This document shows positions 23,501 to 36,221 of a stretch of DNA of 64,000 bases, piece by piece (positions within the stretch are counted from its first letter, which is position 1; every line of letters begins with the position of its first letter). The translations under genes and the position numbers were made by a program. The DNA comes from Schistocephalus solidus (taxonomy: Eukaryota; Platyhelminthes; Cestoda; Diphyllobothriidea; Diphyllobothriidae): positions 124,001-188,000 of the forward strand of contig WEDG01000370.1 of assembly GCA_017591395.1 (NCBI GenBank), given 5' to 3'. The notes below the pieces were generated by a model that saw nothing but the letters and a program-made list of their open reading frames with translations, made no database searches and was not told the DNA's origin.

Positions 23501-25600
23501 TCCCTTTGACTTCCGTAAGACTTTCTGCACTCCATCATCACATCATTTTTTCATCAGACATTTCTATCACACCTAAACAGTGCCATTAGTAAACTAAACT
23601 AGCCCGCTAGAATCCACTTGCTTCGTTAGATTGCAAACGTTTTGATTCAATTACTGTACGAAAATACGCAGATTTTCTAAATAGTTAGAGATAAAAAACT
23701 TTTCAATAACATATCAGTCTCTTCAAAGATTAAATTATGTTCCGATGAAGTGACATGCTATGGGCTCTAAAAATGGCCTACACCTTGATGGTTAAGAATT
23801 CCCGCATTCTTTTCTGCCCTAAGTAACTTAATTCTCCCTAATTTAGAGCCACTTAGAGATACATTGATGGCAAATGCCTCAAAAATCAAAATGCGCAATT
23901 AAGGAAATCACTTATACGTATGGCTTATGCAAATGTTAAGCCTGCATTATATCACTTTTGGGTTAAAAAAATCAAAAGGAAGTTGTCTAACTTTGTTGAA
24001 ACAGGTGCAGGCAATTCCTTTTGACTATGAATGTGAGTATATACAGTTCCATCTATACCTCCTAAACTTATTTGTCCTTAGTAATTTATTTTGGGGTAAG
24101 CAAGGACCATACGAGAGCATTTTCGATTTCAATGAATGCCAGTGATCGTTTCGATTGTATTTCACTCTAAAGTTTCTTTATAACATTTCAAAATTAGGAA
24201 AAAGACACAACTTAATTGTTTTGTAATTCATTTATCAATTTTCCATAACAAAATTATTCACATAAGGTCAACGTCCTAGCATTCGTTCGTTTTAAGTACA
24301 TCAACGCAGACGCTCATTATAATACATACAAGGAAGCCTTTTTGACGTTGTAACATCTGCTCAAACGCACAGTAAATCAATATATATCTTCAGCTTAAAA
24401 GGGTATCTTGTACAAGGTTAACGACAAGAAAGATATTTTTCAGGAGCAGGAGCAGTTTATAACCCTTAATAGCGTAAACATTTTCATTGAAGTTTATGAA
24501 ATCCCAAAACAGGTAAGTTGCAAATGCAGTTGTGAAAACAAATCAATATATTTTTGACCTAGCATTGAAAACTAAATACTTCTTTCCACTTTTTCCAACC
24601 ACAAGAGATCGAAGACTGTTCAAAGTGGCTTAACATTGATTAAAGATGCTCTTCAATGAGAATGGTTTCGTTGCTAATGTTTTTAAAAGAGCTATGACCA
24701 CATGAAATTAGGATCAGAAAGTAGTGTGCGCTACCTTTTGCGCCTAAGTTTTGCGAATCCCATGGAAAGGAAGTAAAACACAGTGCAGCTGATTGTCCGT
24801 ATCGGCGAGCATTTTAAACACTTACTGATACAGTAACGACATAATTTTTACGACATTTATATTTTCGAACTGTAAAACTGAGTGGTAGAAAAACTTAACG
24901 AATTTTGATACTGAAATATAATAATGCACTATATGGTTGATTTAGTCATAAAAGCAAATAACTTTAGCTATTTGTATGTCTATAACTTCTAGCGAATAGG
25001 AAAAATGGTTCATAGTAGAAACATATCCAGCCTAATGTTTGAGCTCCGAAAGATAATTTTATTCTACTTAAAATGTTGTGAAGTGTTTCATTTTTTTCAC
25101 GCATTAGTAGAAATACTAAAACGAAATGCCATCAACCGAATAATTTTGCTTTGCGGAATCCTCCAAAGTCTTGCAGCTGTAGAGATTTTTGGGTCCAGAT
25201 AATCAATGCTTAATTTAAAGTGCTAGCCTACTCACGGGTTACACCTTGAAGCTCTTTTGAGAATTAAATCCAAAGCCTCTAATTTGTAGTATATTTTAAA
25301 GGTTTCGTTTCGGCTGAGGGAAGTTAAGAGTTTGTCAGGCTAGGTCTGCCCTTTCAATGAACTGATTGTTAAATGGAAAGAAACTGAAAATTATAATGAC
25401 AAAAAGTTATACAGCGAAAATTTATGCAATCGTATAGAATTCCGTTTATCGGAGTTTTTAAATAAAAATATTTCAGTTTGAATAATCAATGACCTTATAG
25501 CAGACATTTTGAGCTATTTTGCGCAAAATGCAATATGTAAAGATGCAAAAATGTACACTATGTACATAACAGTCAATTCAAATTTATTTGATCGTCTTAC
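20513..25600 (-). other. Receptor intron, right copy
   Basis: Mirror of 1332-6431. It contains the telomere-like tract (about 20796-20858), RepA (about 21870-23015) and the 72-codon ORF at 23927-24145. Nothing else was recognised. Confidence 0.8.
21870..23015 (-). repeat. RepA dispersed repeat (right intron)
   Basis: Reverse complement of 3905-5060, with small differences. Its presence at the same place in both arms shows that RepA was in the intron before the arms separated. Confidence 0.85.
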
Positions 25601-26093
25601 CCTAAATCTGTCTACGGCTATAGCCGTTATGCTCATTGTTGCAACAAACACATTTGTAGCTTGGGCAAATGCGGTAAATTTGCACATATATTCTCCAAAA
25701 GTTCCATTCATAGTGCCAGTGTAGGGTGCGAAGCAAGTTGAAAGGCTGTGTGAATAGACAAAGTGTGAGATCACTGACAGCAAGATTGAGGGTGAACAAA
25801 TTCTGAGCTGTCCGCATCCGACGCTTGCGAATCTCTACCGCAATGACACAAGAGGCTCCAAAAGCCCCAAAAGCAATCATTAATGCATTGAGAACAAAGA
25901 GGAGAACTAGTTCATGTGTTTTTCAACTTGTTCATTTTGTTCCAAATTTCGTAGCTCGTTCTCTAAAAATAGCAACCATCTCTTTATCCTCTGCAATTTG
26001 TAGGCACCTGCGAAGGTATTCAACAATATTTCCCATTGAGGGAACTGCTGAACTATTTTCTCCCTTTCCGAAACAGAAGGCATTTTTTAGCAT
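25601..26093 (-). CDS. Neuropeptide F/Y-type GPCR, exon 1 (right copy, frameshifted)
   Basis: Mirror of 843-1331, from an ATG at 26091-26093 to the same AGG/GTAAGA donor (last exon base 25601). The exon is 4 nt longer than the left copy (493 versus 489). Visible insertions lie in homopolymers: aacaaaatg versus aacaaatg, gaaaaacac versus gaaaacac, and aacttttgg versus aactttgg before the TM3 cysteine. As written these break the frame between the N-terminus and TM3, while TM1-TM2 and TM3 stay readable in separate frames. Since every lesion seen is a homopolymer length change, this may be an intact exon with consensus errors rather than a pseudogene. Confidence 0.82.
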
Positions 26094-26700
26094 TCCGTTT
26101 CTTCAGATTAGAAAATGTTACATCACATAGTCAGAGCTTTGTTCTGGAAAATTTCAGGCACCTTTGGTTTGCTGTGTACCAATCATGGGCTGATGTGAAT
26201 ATGAAACAAAACCTTATTGGTGTTATGAGGTGATCTGATTGGACGGGAAGAATAAATTTTGATTGGAAGGTTAAACAACGCTCCTCCGTAAAATGATGAA
26301 GGATGCAGATGACCTATCTGTATGAATAAATTTTGACAAAATGTTCTGTGGCTTCGATGCACATCGAAAATCGAAACATGAAGATGTGCAGTGCTGAGCT
26401 AACCTCTTTGTGGGCCTTGAAGGTGCCAATGAAACGTTAAATACATAGTTAGAAACCATTTGAAGATGAAATTAATTATCTCCGTCAAGTAATAGCGTAT
26501 CCAGCAATAAAGATTGAGAGAGGTTTGATTAGAAGCTGTTGCCCAACTAGTTTGATCACTTTTCAGGTAAAACAATAATTTTTTCTGCAGAAATTAAGTT
26601 TCTTTTTGAAATAATCCCTGCTTTCAGAGCACATTTAGATAAAATCATAACCAGCTCGAATTTCTTTCAGTGTTGTCTAGGTTTCATACACATGCATCAC

Positions 26701-28854
26701 CAAGAAAAGCATCAGTAAGAACAGCCAGCTAGAATGTACTGCGTAGTTATGTTCTATTTACTCACCATTTACGTCACCTGAGCACCGCAGGTGCCACTGC
26801 AGCCCCGATTTGGCCTCCATTTGCGGCAAATTTACATGAAGTCTTCCTACCTACTCAGCTGCGGGGTCCTTAGACTGTCTACTGTGAAGAAGGTAATTTG
26901 CAGTCACATGAGGGTGAAGTTCTCCGACCTCAGATTTCCGCAGGTCAGAAAAAGACCTCGTGTCTGTGAACTTTGCAGGTAACCCTATAGCGAGCAGCAA
27001 TGAAAAGCAGGCTTTACTTCAGCTAAAACCCAAAACTTTTATAATTTAACGTCCGGATTTGGTGTTCAGCATACAATTTGAAATTTTATCCTGTTTTTTG
27101 TCAGTTATATCAGAATAAAATTTAATTGCTATCTCGGTTGACAGCCCAGCGGTAAGAGATTTTAACATCCAAAAAATTAATTTCTAAGTAACACACACAT
27201 CAACTCCATTGTGCCCGAACTAAATGTTTTATGCTAACAGGACCCAACACACAGCGTCAGTGACTGTGTGTGATGTTTTACGTTCACTTCTTGCTTCTCT
27301 TCCGTTAGATATTTTAACACTGGAATCATGGTCAACAAAGAGGTATACGAGTGAATTCAGGCTTAAAAGCTCTTTCTTGACAGTCTTAAGATTTACCCTA
27401 AAACACAGTCTAAAGTCCATGAACAGACCATATCCTTATAAAAAAAGCATTTAAATTTAGTTTCAGGAATACCTTTATTAACAATACAACTATAGAAAAC
27501 TATGGCCCGATAAAAATCTGTGAATTGTGAGTACCAGAAAATTTGATATAAGAGTAATGTGCGTTTGTTAAGAGTTAGTTAATAATTGCGCATGAGGCGA
27601 TTGAATTAATTTTAGTTTATAGGTAGATACGAGCGTCAAAATTTAAAAGGAACTTTGGGTCTTGGACACGAGTTCTACTATTAAGATGGGAACCGTAAGT
27701 TTTGTCTCATCGATAGCGGGTTTCTAAAGCATACTCAACTGAAAAGGCAAAACACCGGCCTGACTAACAAATTAAACAACCTAGAAGGAAATAAATGGGA
27801 GGCAAATTATATTACCTTGCTCAATTGTTTTGCCGGATCAAATTTACCTTAATTTCCTCTTTGGTAAAACTAAAAGAAAGCTTTGCCTACTAAATGACCT
27901 GCCAAGTTTTTTTTAGTCACGGAAAACGTTTTTTGCCTTTAGCTTTTTAAGCTATTTACGATACATTCGAATTCCATGGCTCATCTGTCGGGTGTCCGAT
28001 ACCGAAAACATTGTAAACAAACTCTCAGGCGGCATTTGGGCCTTGATGAAAAGGAAATTTGCTCTGTCCGACGGCGCAGACTAAGAATACTAGTCATCTG
28101 TGAAATGATAACTTAAACCTAATCTCAGATCTTCGAACACCCCGAAGCGAAGCTAATTATGCAAATAGTTTTAAATCAGGATTAAATCTTAAGGAGTCAT
28201 CAATTTGCAGTAGGATATTAATATTTTTAGCGACAGAAAAATAAGAAAACCACCGATCGCAGGGAATTTTTATTGAACAAGAAGAATGGTACGCTTCTCA
28301 CCTACACTAAACAACTGGAATGCCTGTCTTAGGGCAATTACGAATGATTATGTCACTTATTTAAATTATAAAAAGCAGGAAGTAAAAGGGACTTTAATGT
28401 ATCATGTTAGTGTGAATACCCAATGGAATCATTTTTCCCTCGTGTTAATGTTCAGGATCCATTTACTAATAAAACTAGCAGTTTGCTATTTAAGGAACTT
28501 TATTTTTCTATGCATGGAAATCTTTAAAACAACTTATCTAGACTTAGTTGCCAAAACTACCCTTTTTATAATGAAATAAAATAAAATTATTCATTTTCAG
28601 CTCGAAGATCTACATGGCGTGTGGTTTCCAATAAGGTTATGCTTTTTTTAAGCACATAACATTTAAATATTATAAACACAATTGAATAGTTGAAAAATAC
28701 TCCACGTCATCAGTTGAAGCCTAAAGTTAATTTAAACCCTACGAGACTTCGACCGTTTTAATCCGACGATGACTGGCGTTTCCTCGACAGCAGAATGGTG
28801 CAAGGAGGGTAACTTGAGCCGGATTATACTAAGAGTAGACTTACACTGAGTCCA
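26701..28854. other. AT-rich DNA, no gene recognised
   Basis: Begins where the inverted repeat leaves the window. A more GC-rich patch at about 26770-26990 has no readable family. Short ORFs at 27224-27454 and 28286-28579 have no recognisable motif. Confidence 0.5.
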
Positions 28855-28900
28855 CCTCACCTGGGCCCAGTTTCAAGACGGAGTCAAGAAGACTTGTGAT
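28855..28900 (-). repeat. RepA fragment
   Basis: The segment with gacggagtcaagaagac matches the minus strand of RepA (gacagagtcaagaagac at about 22080). Only about 45 bp are clear. Confidence 0.55.
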
Positions 28901-29699
28901 GGGAGAGCATATAACGATGTGTATATCTATTCGATAACTAGATAGAAGGCAACAACTGCCAACGCAATTTTGACAGACTGAATGTTTCAAATGCTGCCAA
29001 TATGAGCTCATTTTATTAAGGGAAATCGTTTAAATTGTTCAAACTGCTACTAATGTGTGTCAGACCAGCTAACGCTATCATCCAGAGGCATTTTTGTCTT
29101 GTGGCTGTATCATAAAACTGCATTATTTAAAGCCCTTATGTAATGTCTATTACCAGTGAACCAGTCATTATCCGTGTAAGTGGTGGCTAGCAGTACTATT
29201 CATTCACATTGATTTACCAAGTTACACGACGCAGAGCAAAAACAACACGGAAAGCTGAACAGCCTTTTTCAGTTCATTCGAAATTTTGAACTTATCACTG
29301 TGCTAAGGCTTTGGAACGCAAATTTTCTACTCAAGCACAGGGTTCTTGGTATCGAATTGAATAAATACTGCTAACTTCCGTTAAGCAGATAATAGTATTT
29401 TGATAAATGCAAGCCATTTGTATTCCGACCGTTAGTAGCACACGTTAAGTTGCTTCCGCATAGCTCACACGCACCTTATAGCAAATGGTTCAAATAGATT
29501 TATCCCCTGCGCTCAAAAACCATAAGGCGTACTTTGCGAACGACGCGACCCATCAGTAGGTTGGCCATTTGTATGTGCATCAAACTCCCCTTGTATGCCT
29601 TGCCTGGGTGCCAGGGCACGTGCGGCACGCGGAGGTAGGCCCTTTAGCTTTAGTTTTTGACAACTTGTGCCAAATATCCACACCAGATGGCCGACCAGC
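28901..29699. other. No gene recognised
   Basis: AT-rich to about 29490, then a more GC-rich stretch leading into a degenerate RepA copy. No exon seen. Confidence 0.45.
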
Positions 29700-29960
29700 T
29701 CAGACAATGGACTGGTGTATTGTAACGAGACCAGACGTTAAATCAGGAGCTCTCTATGCTCTACGGTACTCAACCCATATTATTACCTATAAGCAATCGG
29801 ATGCTCTTAGAAACTATCGCAGTGCGTTAAAAGCCTTGGCTTAGAAAACTGCCAGCTGACAAGATAACTCAGTCGTTGTAGGCAAAGAGTCGGACTACAA
29901 TGGATCCTACTAAATGCAGCTTTAATGGCACTATCACTCAGATGTATCCGAGTCAACCCT
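29700..29960 (+). repeat. Degenerate RepA copy
   Basis: The succession caatcggatgctcttag, gcgttaaaagccttggctt and ccagctgacaagataactcag parallels the RepA order (caatctaacgcgcttga, gcgctaaaagccgtggctt, caactgacgtgacaactcag at about 36536-36615). It is clearly older than the other copies. Confidence 0.6.
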
Positions 29961-30169
29961 TCCACCGTATGCAGACTAGGCGTGTATGGCACGTGTAGAT
30001 GGGCTGTTTGGATTTATCAGCCATTGCCTCCGAGTTCGACTACGGTCGTCTATTCCTATCAGACTCAGGAAGATGGAAGAGATGAACATTCGAAAGAGGC
30101 TGCATAAGTCATCGTTCATGTATTTATCATCTTCTGCGGCGCAGGCGAACATCTTCAGAATAACATGAC

Positions 30170-30250
30170 CGACAAAGACCGTGAGACTGACTAGCCATTT
30201 CTGACTTATTAGTCGTCATCAGCCAGCCATACACAACCTCAGGTGTTGCG
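30170..30250 (-). repeat. SINE fragment, minus copy of head-to-head pair
   Basis: Matches the middle of the tRNA-derived SINE defined at 60911-61197, including the hammerhead-like segment. It lies about 30 bp from a plus-strand copy. Confidence 0.75.
30184..30228 (-). ncRNA. Hammerhead-ribozyme-like segment with covarying stem II
   Basis: On the minus strand CTGATGA (30222-30216) is followed by C, the hairpin GACT-AATA-AGTC, A and GAAA. Relative to the 43.8 kb copy (GGCT-AATA-AGCC), stem II has changed on both sides (G-C to A-U) and stays fully paired. Stem III (ATGGCTAG) and stem I are decayed, so this copy is probably inactive. Confidence 0.5.
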
Positions 30251-30259
30251 GCACCCGAG

Positions 30260-30460
30260 GCTTGCACTTGCCAACTGATGACGGTTAATAAGCCAGGAAT
30301 GGCCAATTAAGTCTTCATTGTCTTTTTTGGTCATGCTATCCTGCGTATATCCCTAGTCGCTAAGTGGCTGCTGATGGGGCTCGTTAGTGAGCCACAAGGT
30401 CTAACGGGACGAGTGAATCCTGTAACTGATCAATTAGTGTTTACATACCATAGCGAGCAT
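30260..30460 (+). repeat. SINE fragment, plus copy of head-to-head pair
   Basis: Contains the hammerhead-like segment (CTGATGA at 30275-30281, stem II GGTT-AATA-AGCC with a G-U pair), then the body and tail strings cgggacgagtgaatcctgta also seen at 43650 and 61150. GAAA is changed to GGAA, so the ribozyme core is broken. Confidence 0.75.
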
Positions 30461-32339
30461 CATCATTTGTGGAGACTGAGCTTTCATTTTATATTGTTTA
30501 TGTATGTGTGCCTTCCAGACTATGGTCAGTTGGTAATGCGTACGAAAACTGCTCACTACTGCCTTCCGCATCCTGAAAATAGACTACTTATACTCGGAGG
30601 TTTGCACAGTTGTGTTTCGTATATTTAACCGATGTTTTATACATCGCATGAAGTGAAATTTTATTTGGTATTTACAATTAGATAATTATCATCGTTAAAT
30701 TGGAAGAGGTCCTCTGGAAACATCAAGCTGATGCAAGCAACTTTTCATCAGACAAGCTGGATATTAAAGAGGCTGGACCGTTCCGCTGGACCTCGCTTAA
30801 ACATAGGCGTTGCGTAAATATGCAGACGTTTGTGGGTGGGGCGGATACAATGCTACAATTGGTGGCGTTATGGCTAATCGTATCAGACGGGGGGAGAGAT
30901 AGTGAATCAAATAATTTCTGGATGGCGCGATATGTATATCAACAGTGACGCAACGATGACTTCTATTATCGGAGCAACACATTTTATGAAATCGACCAAC
31001 ATGTGTGTTAGCCGATACGCATTATGACCAAGAGGAAACCAACGCATAGAAAAGCCTTTTCTACACAATTTTGAATTACATTTACGTTTTCTATAAAGAT
31101 TGATTATTTGGTACTTGTGCACACTCATTTAATTGCAGGATCACATAAAATGACCTCTAATTATTGGTGATTCAAGAAAACCAGTCTTTTTTTAAATATG
31201 TTAATGAGACAATTCATTTGCATCGTCTTGCGCATAGCTAAGCAATAAGGTGCATGAGGGTGTATTTAGGGCAGTGGTTGTTGACAGTCAGACATGCAAA
31301 ACCTGAATAAATCTACAGCCAACTGATGTCTGCATAAACAACATTAAGTCGTAGAATGGCATGACTGAAAGGAGGGTGGAAAGCTAGGACTTTGCGCATT
31401 TTCACTTAGAATAAATTATGTGGTATCACGTAAATAAATATTGGAAAAACAAAATGTTTATAAATTTCCTGTGGAATCATGAGTGAACGGCAATCTGCTT
31501 ATGAGCTTGCGATAAATATATTGCCATGGCCTAATCACAGTTCGTTCGAAAATAACAACACTTGTCATATTGTCAAACAAAGATTATAATTTATCTGCGT
31601 CACAATGCGGATTTTCCTACAGCGTTCTCAATAAAGGTTTTTTGAGGATGTGCCGATAACTTTTTTATAAGCGTATAACTTGCCTGCCTATCTAATTTTT
31701 GTCTCAATTTATTTTGACTTAGTCAAACAATTTTCCACTCGTACTCAAGAACAGCCCATTTTAAACTAATCCTTAGTCAGTGGTGGGGGGCTAACAGCTT
31801 ACAATTTTGAATTATGTAACTTTTGAGAGAGGATTGAGCCCGAAATTTGAGTAAATATGCCGGAATAAAGCTATTTACATTCTAGCGAAAAGTTGCTGAA
31901 ACTATTGCAGATAAAAGCCATCAGGGTCTGCAGAAAATTAGTGTTGTAATCACAAGCAGTGAACAAGTAGACGGTAATACAAATATACTGAGAGATTCAC
32001 CGGTGTATGCACTCAAAAAATACTTCAAGATTCAGATACAAATTTTGCCAATTTTCTACTGCTGCATGACTCAGCTAAGAGGGATTCGGATTGTCAATGG
32101 GTCCCCCAACATTATCATATTTACTCCAGATTTAATATTGATATTTCTACTTGTCTTGGCAAACAGCATGTGAATTTTGAGTAACTTCATCGGGAAAAAA
32201 TTCCAATTTAGTCTTGAATTTGTGGGCTGTAATTCACCAGCTTTTAGTAGTACTCAATGAACAATAGCACAAATCTGGAGCTTAATGCGCAGTTCTCCGT
32301 ATGCTTGCCTCAGATCGATAGATCGATTGATTGAGTTGG
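30461..32339. other. AT-rich DNA, no gene recognised
   Basis: ORFs at 30700-30948 and 30907-31128 have no family features. Nothing else supported. Confidence 0.45.
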
Positions 32340-33010
32340 TCTCCAATGGCTAAGCTTCATTTAACCCTCGAATCGTCTTGTATCTGGTGTGCGTGATTTT
32401 CTCAATGGCTGTGAATTTAAGCTCATGGCCCCTTTTCATAGATATGGGCAGCACCCTGCGATAAATTTTCGCTTTTTCACCCTGTCAGCTTATGTTTCTG
32501 AATGCGTGAATGGAGCATGCTTTCACTCTGACCTACGTAGTTATAAGGACCGTTTAGGTCTGGGATACGCAGCTCTATCCCTTGGGATTTAGGCAGTTTT
32601 TTGACTTTTGTCACCCTTTTGCGTATGGTTGCTTTGGATTGGTGTGCAATTCCAGCACCTTGTCCCACAACAATGCGCTCAGTTAGTTCTAAGACGTCCT
32701 TACTGTGTGGCAGAGTGTGTAACATCCATGGTGGTGTTTTTTGGGTCCTCTGAGGCCAACCACATAAACATGGGCTTAAAAGTGCCTTCGTAGAGCAACC
32801 CCGCATAAATCGGTAGGTGATATATCGGAGCTCGCGTACCTTTTCCTTCGGTATGCTGCAATGAGTCTCACTCCGATTGCAGAGCATTCTTACACAGCTT
32901 TGTGAGTCAGCTGATGGTTGCTGTGAAAGCTGAGAAGTTGTGAACTAATCGTTGCCTTCCTGAAAATGGTCCTCTTAATGTCACCGCTAGGATTTGACTT
33001 ACCGAAGACA
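32340..33010 (-). pseudogene. Penelope-like element remnant (RT C-terminus and GIY-YIG)
   Basis: Minus strand, read downward. FRKATISSQLLSFHSNHQLT is the end of a PLE RT domain, followed by CNRSETHC and EKVRELRYI, a linker with AHQSKATIRKRV, then NGPYNYVGQSESMLHSRIQK. The last of these aligns with the GIY-YIG endonuclease core (YVGQTGR...R..EH in intact elements). An open stretch runs from 32887 to 32477 (136 codons); the rest has stops. Typical 3' part of a dead PLE. Confidence 0.78.
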
Positions 33011-35449
33011 TCATGGAAAGCCAGGCACTGCTTTTGTTCTTCTTCCCTCGGGACGGCTGATTGACTACGAAATGGAACACAAACTTAAAAGTTCATACAG
33101 TTTTTGAACAGTCCGTCAGGCGGAAGATGCTCAGTTTGCTCTTGTCTGAAGTGTTTAATGATATGCTAATACTTGGAAGTATAAATAAGAAATCAACATA
33201 GGCTTAATAATGTGGAATAATCGCCAAACAGATAAATGAAACGAATATGTACTTTGAGAGCCATCAAAATGTTAATATCTCATCGTCAGGTAAATTTTCA
33301 ATCATAGCTCCAAAAGAAGCAGCTGATTGCTTAAATTAAAGACGCCCAATTTTCTCACCTGATGTGGGTTATTTTGTCTTTTTCACGACCTTTCCTGCAA
33401 GGGTCATTACTCGAATGATTAAGGTGTGCTTTGATTTTCTAATGTGCAAAGGAGTTTAAGCTTTTAAAACATATATTTTTATTTTTATTATTTTTGGCTT
33501 TATATTTTGAAATACATTTTAAATATAGGCTGAATTATGCAGTTATGCATTTTCTAGCAGTATGAAATAAGGTGGACGGAAAAATTAATCCTCCAAACAA
33601 TTGACGTGCTCAAAATTTCGTTTCAAAGTTATGAACCTCCTTGTGCAGTTCATATTCTGAGACCATCATCTTTTTTTTACTGGACTAGGGAAGGTATTTC
33701 ATATCAAAACACTTGCATGATTTTGTATAACATTTTAGTCTTTAACGTCGAAAATTCTGCCAAAATCTGCGTGTTATTTAAAAAAGTTGCACTTTTAAAC
33801 TTACCCAGTTTTAAATTCAGCAGAACGATGTTCCAAATTGCAATACATTGACAACCTCCTTGCTCTATTAAAATAAGACCTTCTGAACAGTAACATAGGC
33901 TCAATGTCCTTGAGAAGCAACAAGCAGTGAGTATCTTTCACTCTAAACTGCCTGATACTACTATATGTTTCACACTTTAAATTTCTACTTTACAGGTTCT
34001 TTAAAAAAACTTGAAAACATAACTTATACCTCTCTAGGCTATGCTGTTTTTGCAAAAATTAGATGTTTACATGTGTTTATGATTATACTGTCTATTCTTG
34101 TTCACTCATTTTCAGCCTGGGTTTCATCTAGCTATAATTTTCATAGAGATCGTTGCCTGAAACTTCCAAAATACCTCTAGCTCAGGTATTCATTCTGAAT
34201 ACCTTGGTAAGCTTTATCACATTGTTAGTGATGGACGGCAAAAAATATAGATAATTACATTATACTCCATTAAGAGGCAGTAATTATATATGTGGACATC
34301 CAAGTGCTATTTTTGCACTTGCGTACTTGCTCATAAAAGGAACATTTCAGTCTAATGAATCTCCTGAGAAATAGATGCGCCAACTTTGCATAAGTCATTC
34401 CTAGTGAGGTAATTTATGCTCACTCCGATAGTTTAATTAACTTTTTTAGCCAAACTCTATCGGTTACGGTTGGATAACCAAGTAGACAGGCGGCCAGTAG
34501 TTGAAAAATGTTGTACGATTTACCATACTGACAGCACATGTACTAGGTAAATGCCCAGATGGGTGTTTTCCAATGTTCTCCCGCCATAGAACACAGTTGA
34601 GAGGGGTTCAGCTCGTCATTACGTCCCCCACTGTCCTCTCTGGGGTCTCTATTAATTATCAAGTTTGCAATTTCAGCATTATAATCTCCTCAGAAATCAT
34701 GGTTACAACTTGGAGTATATTTTCGGATCGAAGCTGTATAGGCCAACATTTTATACTGACAGTTTCTACAAGAAATAAGACGAAAACACTGGGAAAGGGA
34801 GCAGCTGATGAGTCGAATTCGTTGCAACTGAGTCATGAAGCGGAAGATTATTGGTCAAACACGTTTCAGGGCCTTTATCTTGTACCAGTGTACGGCAAAT
34901 CATGAGAAACTAATATCCAAAGAAAAGTCATTCCGACTTTGTTGATAAAACTTAGTAGGCTGACTGTTTTTCAAATTTACTTTGGAAGTCATTTTTATAA
35001 AATCTAGAATCGACATACCACACAAAAACATCGCGTTAGAAGCCGGTGTAGGGTTTTCCGTAATACTTAAAGGCTCGTGGACATTAAAAAGCTATTTTTT
35101 TCTCTTAATTTCAATGAATAGATTCGCGGAATGCGGCATAACTTCCCTAATGACCATTATACGTAGGAACACAATGAGAATCCACATAGCAGAAAGTGTG
35201 ATGGTTTTGGAAAGTGTTTATATTTTGCATTTTGTGCATATTTAAACCTTTATTTCCGTACAAGAATTTTTGAGATAATACAGAGGATAAGGGCAGATAA
35301 ATACAACAATAAGTCTTAAACCTACGCTTGCGAACACTTACAGGAGCACATCCTCAGATAGTATGAGGATTCAACAACAATTAAACGGTTTTACAGACGA
35401 ACGATGGGAAAGGGAGTAGCATCCGCGACTGGGTTGGATTCACGGCGTC
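33011..35449. other. AT-rich DNA, no gene recognised
   Basis: Contains a short RepD-like patch at about 34575-34640 (gaggggttcagctcgtcat). Several ORFs of 65-135 codons (for example 34501-34905) show no recognisable domain. Confidence 0.45.
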
Positions 35450-36190
35450 TAACTTACACAGGTCTTCTTGGTCTTCATGGTCTTCTTTCAGGGTTTAATT
35501 AGCGACTTGAAACCGCCGGTCATCTCTCCAAACAACCAGTTTGAGCTCGAGTATGCGCCCGCTAATTCGTCTTCCTACCTGGCCTGTGTACCTATGGGGA
35601 CCGATATTGCCATAGAGTCCGTTAACTACACTCAATGAGTCGCCAGCTTGTAGTCATTCATTTACATGATTCGCGAGCTCATAGTCGCTACCAACGACTG
35701 GCTGATACTCGTGTCGAACCCTGTGGCAATTTTATTTCATTGCTTCATACGCATTATTTAGGTTTCGGTGGCTGGTGAAGAATGCTAGAGGCTCTCTGCC
35801 GTTTGTTCTTCGTAGGCGCGTTCGGAGGCACCAAATTGTCCCGATGATGCTATAATTCTTCTACTCGTCCCTCCGGATCACCGCAGTGTACTTTGATCTT
35901 AGGGTAAAGCGGATAACACAACCACGTTTTTGCCCAATCAGTTGGTTAGAAGGAAAGCAGAGGACCTGGTTTTTTCTTACTTGTTTTCATATAAAGCCTG
36001 GGAGTAAGTTCAGCATTGGCTCTGTATGTGATGAAAAAATCAAGAAATGCAACTGTCCAGCCTTATATCCTTTAAACTGGATGTCAGTAGGATGTTGTTA
36101 AGTATGTTCTGAACGTCTGATAACGTACCGATCTCAATTATAACGAACGCATCTTCTACGTATGGACGCCGAAACACTGATTTGTGTTAG
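35450..36190 (-). pseudogene. Penelope-like element RT remnant
   Basis: Minus strand: RRPYVEDAFVIIEIGTLSDV resembles the PLE RT box RYVDDTFVII, with the second catalytic position kept as D and the first changed to E. NILNNILLTSSLKDIRLD follows, as expected for the next segment, then broken frames. A RepA copy begins immediately at higher coordinates (36222). Confidence 0.6.
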
Positions 36191-36221
36191 TTAAAAGCTA
36201 CGTTTTGTAGCGCTTGTATGA

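Larger units (their letters stand above)
16527..26700 (-). repeat. Right arm of the ~10 kb inverted repeat
   Basis: Reverse-complement partner of 1-10446. The inner edge at 16527 abuts the end of a RepB copy (the RepB tail reads cattcccgtg on the minus strand from 16526). The left arm instead continues into unrelated sequence, so one breakpoint lies at a retroelement end. Relative to the left arm this arm lacks the segment equivalent to 307-540. It holds the better-preserved receptor exon 2. Confidence 0.95.
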
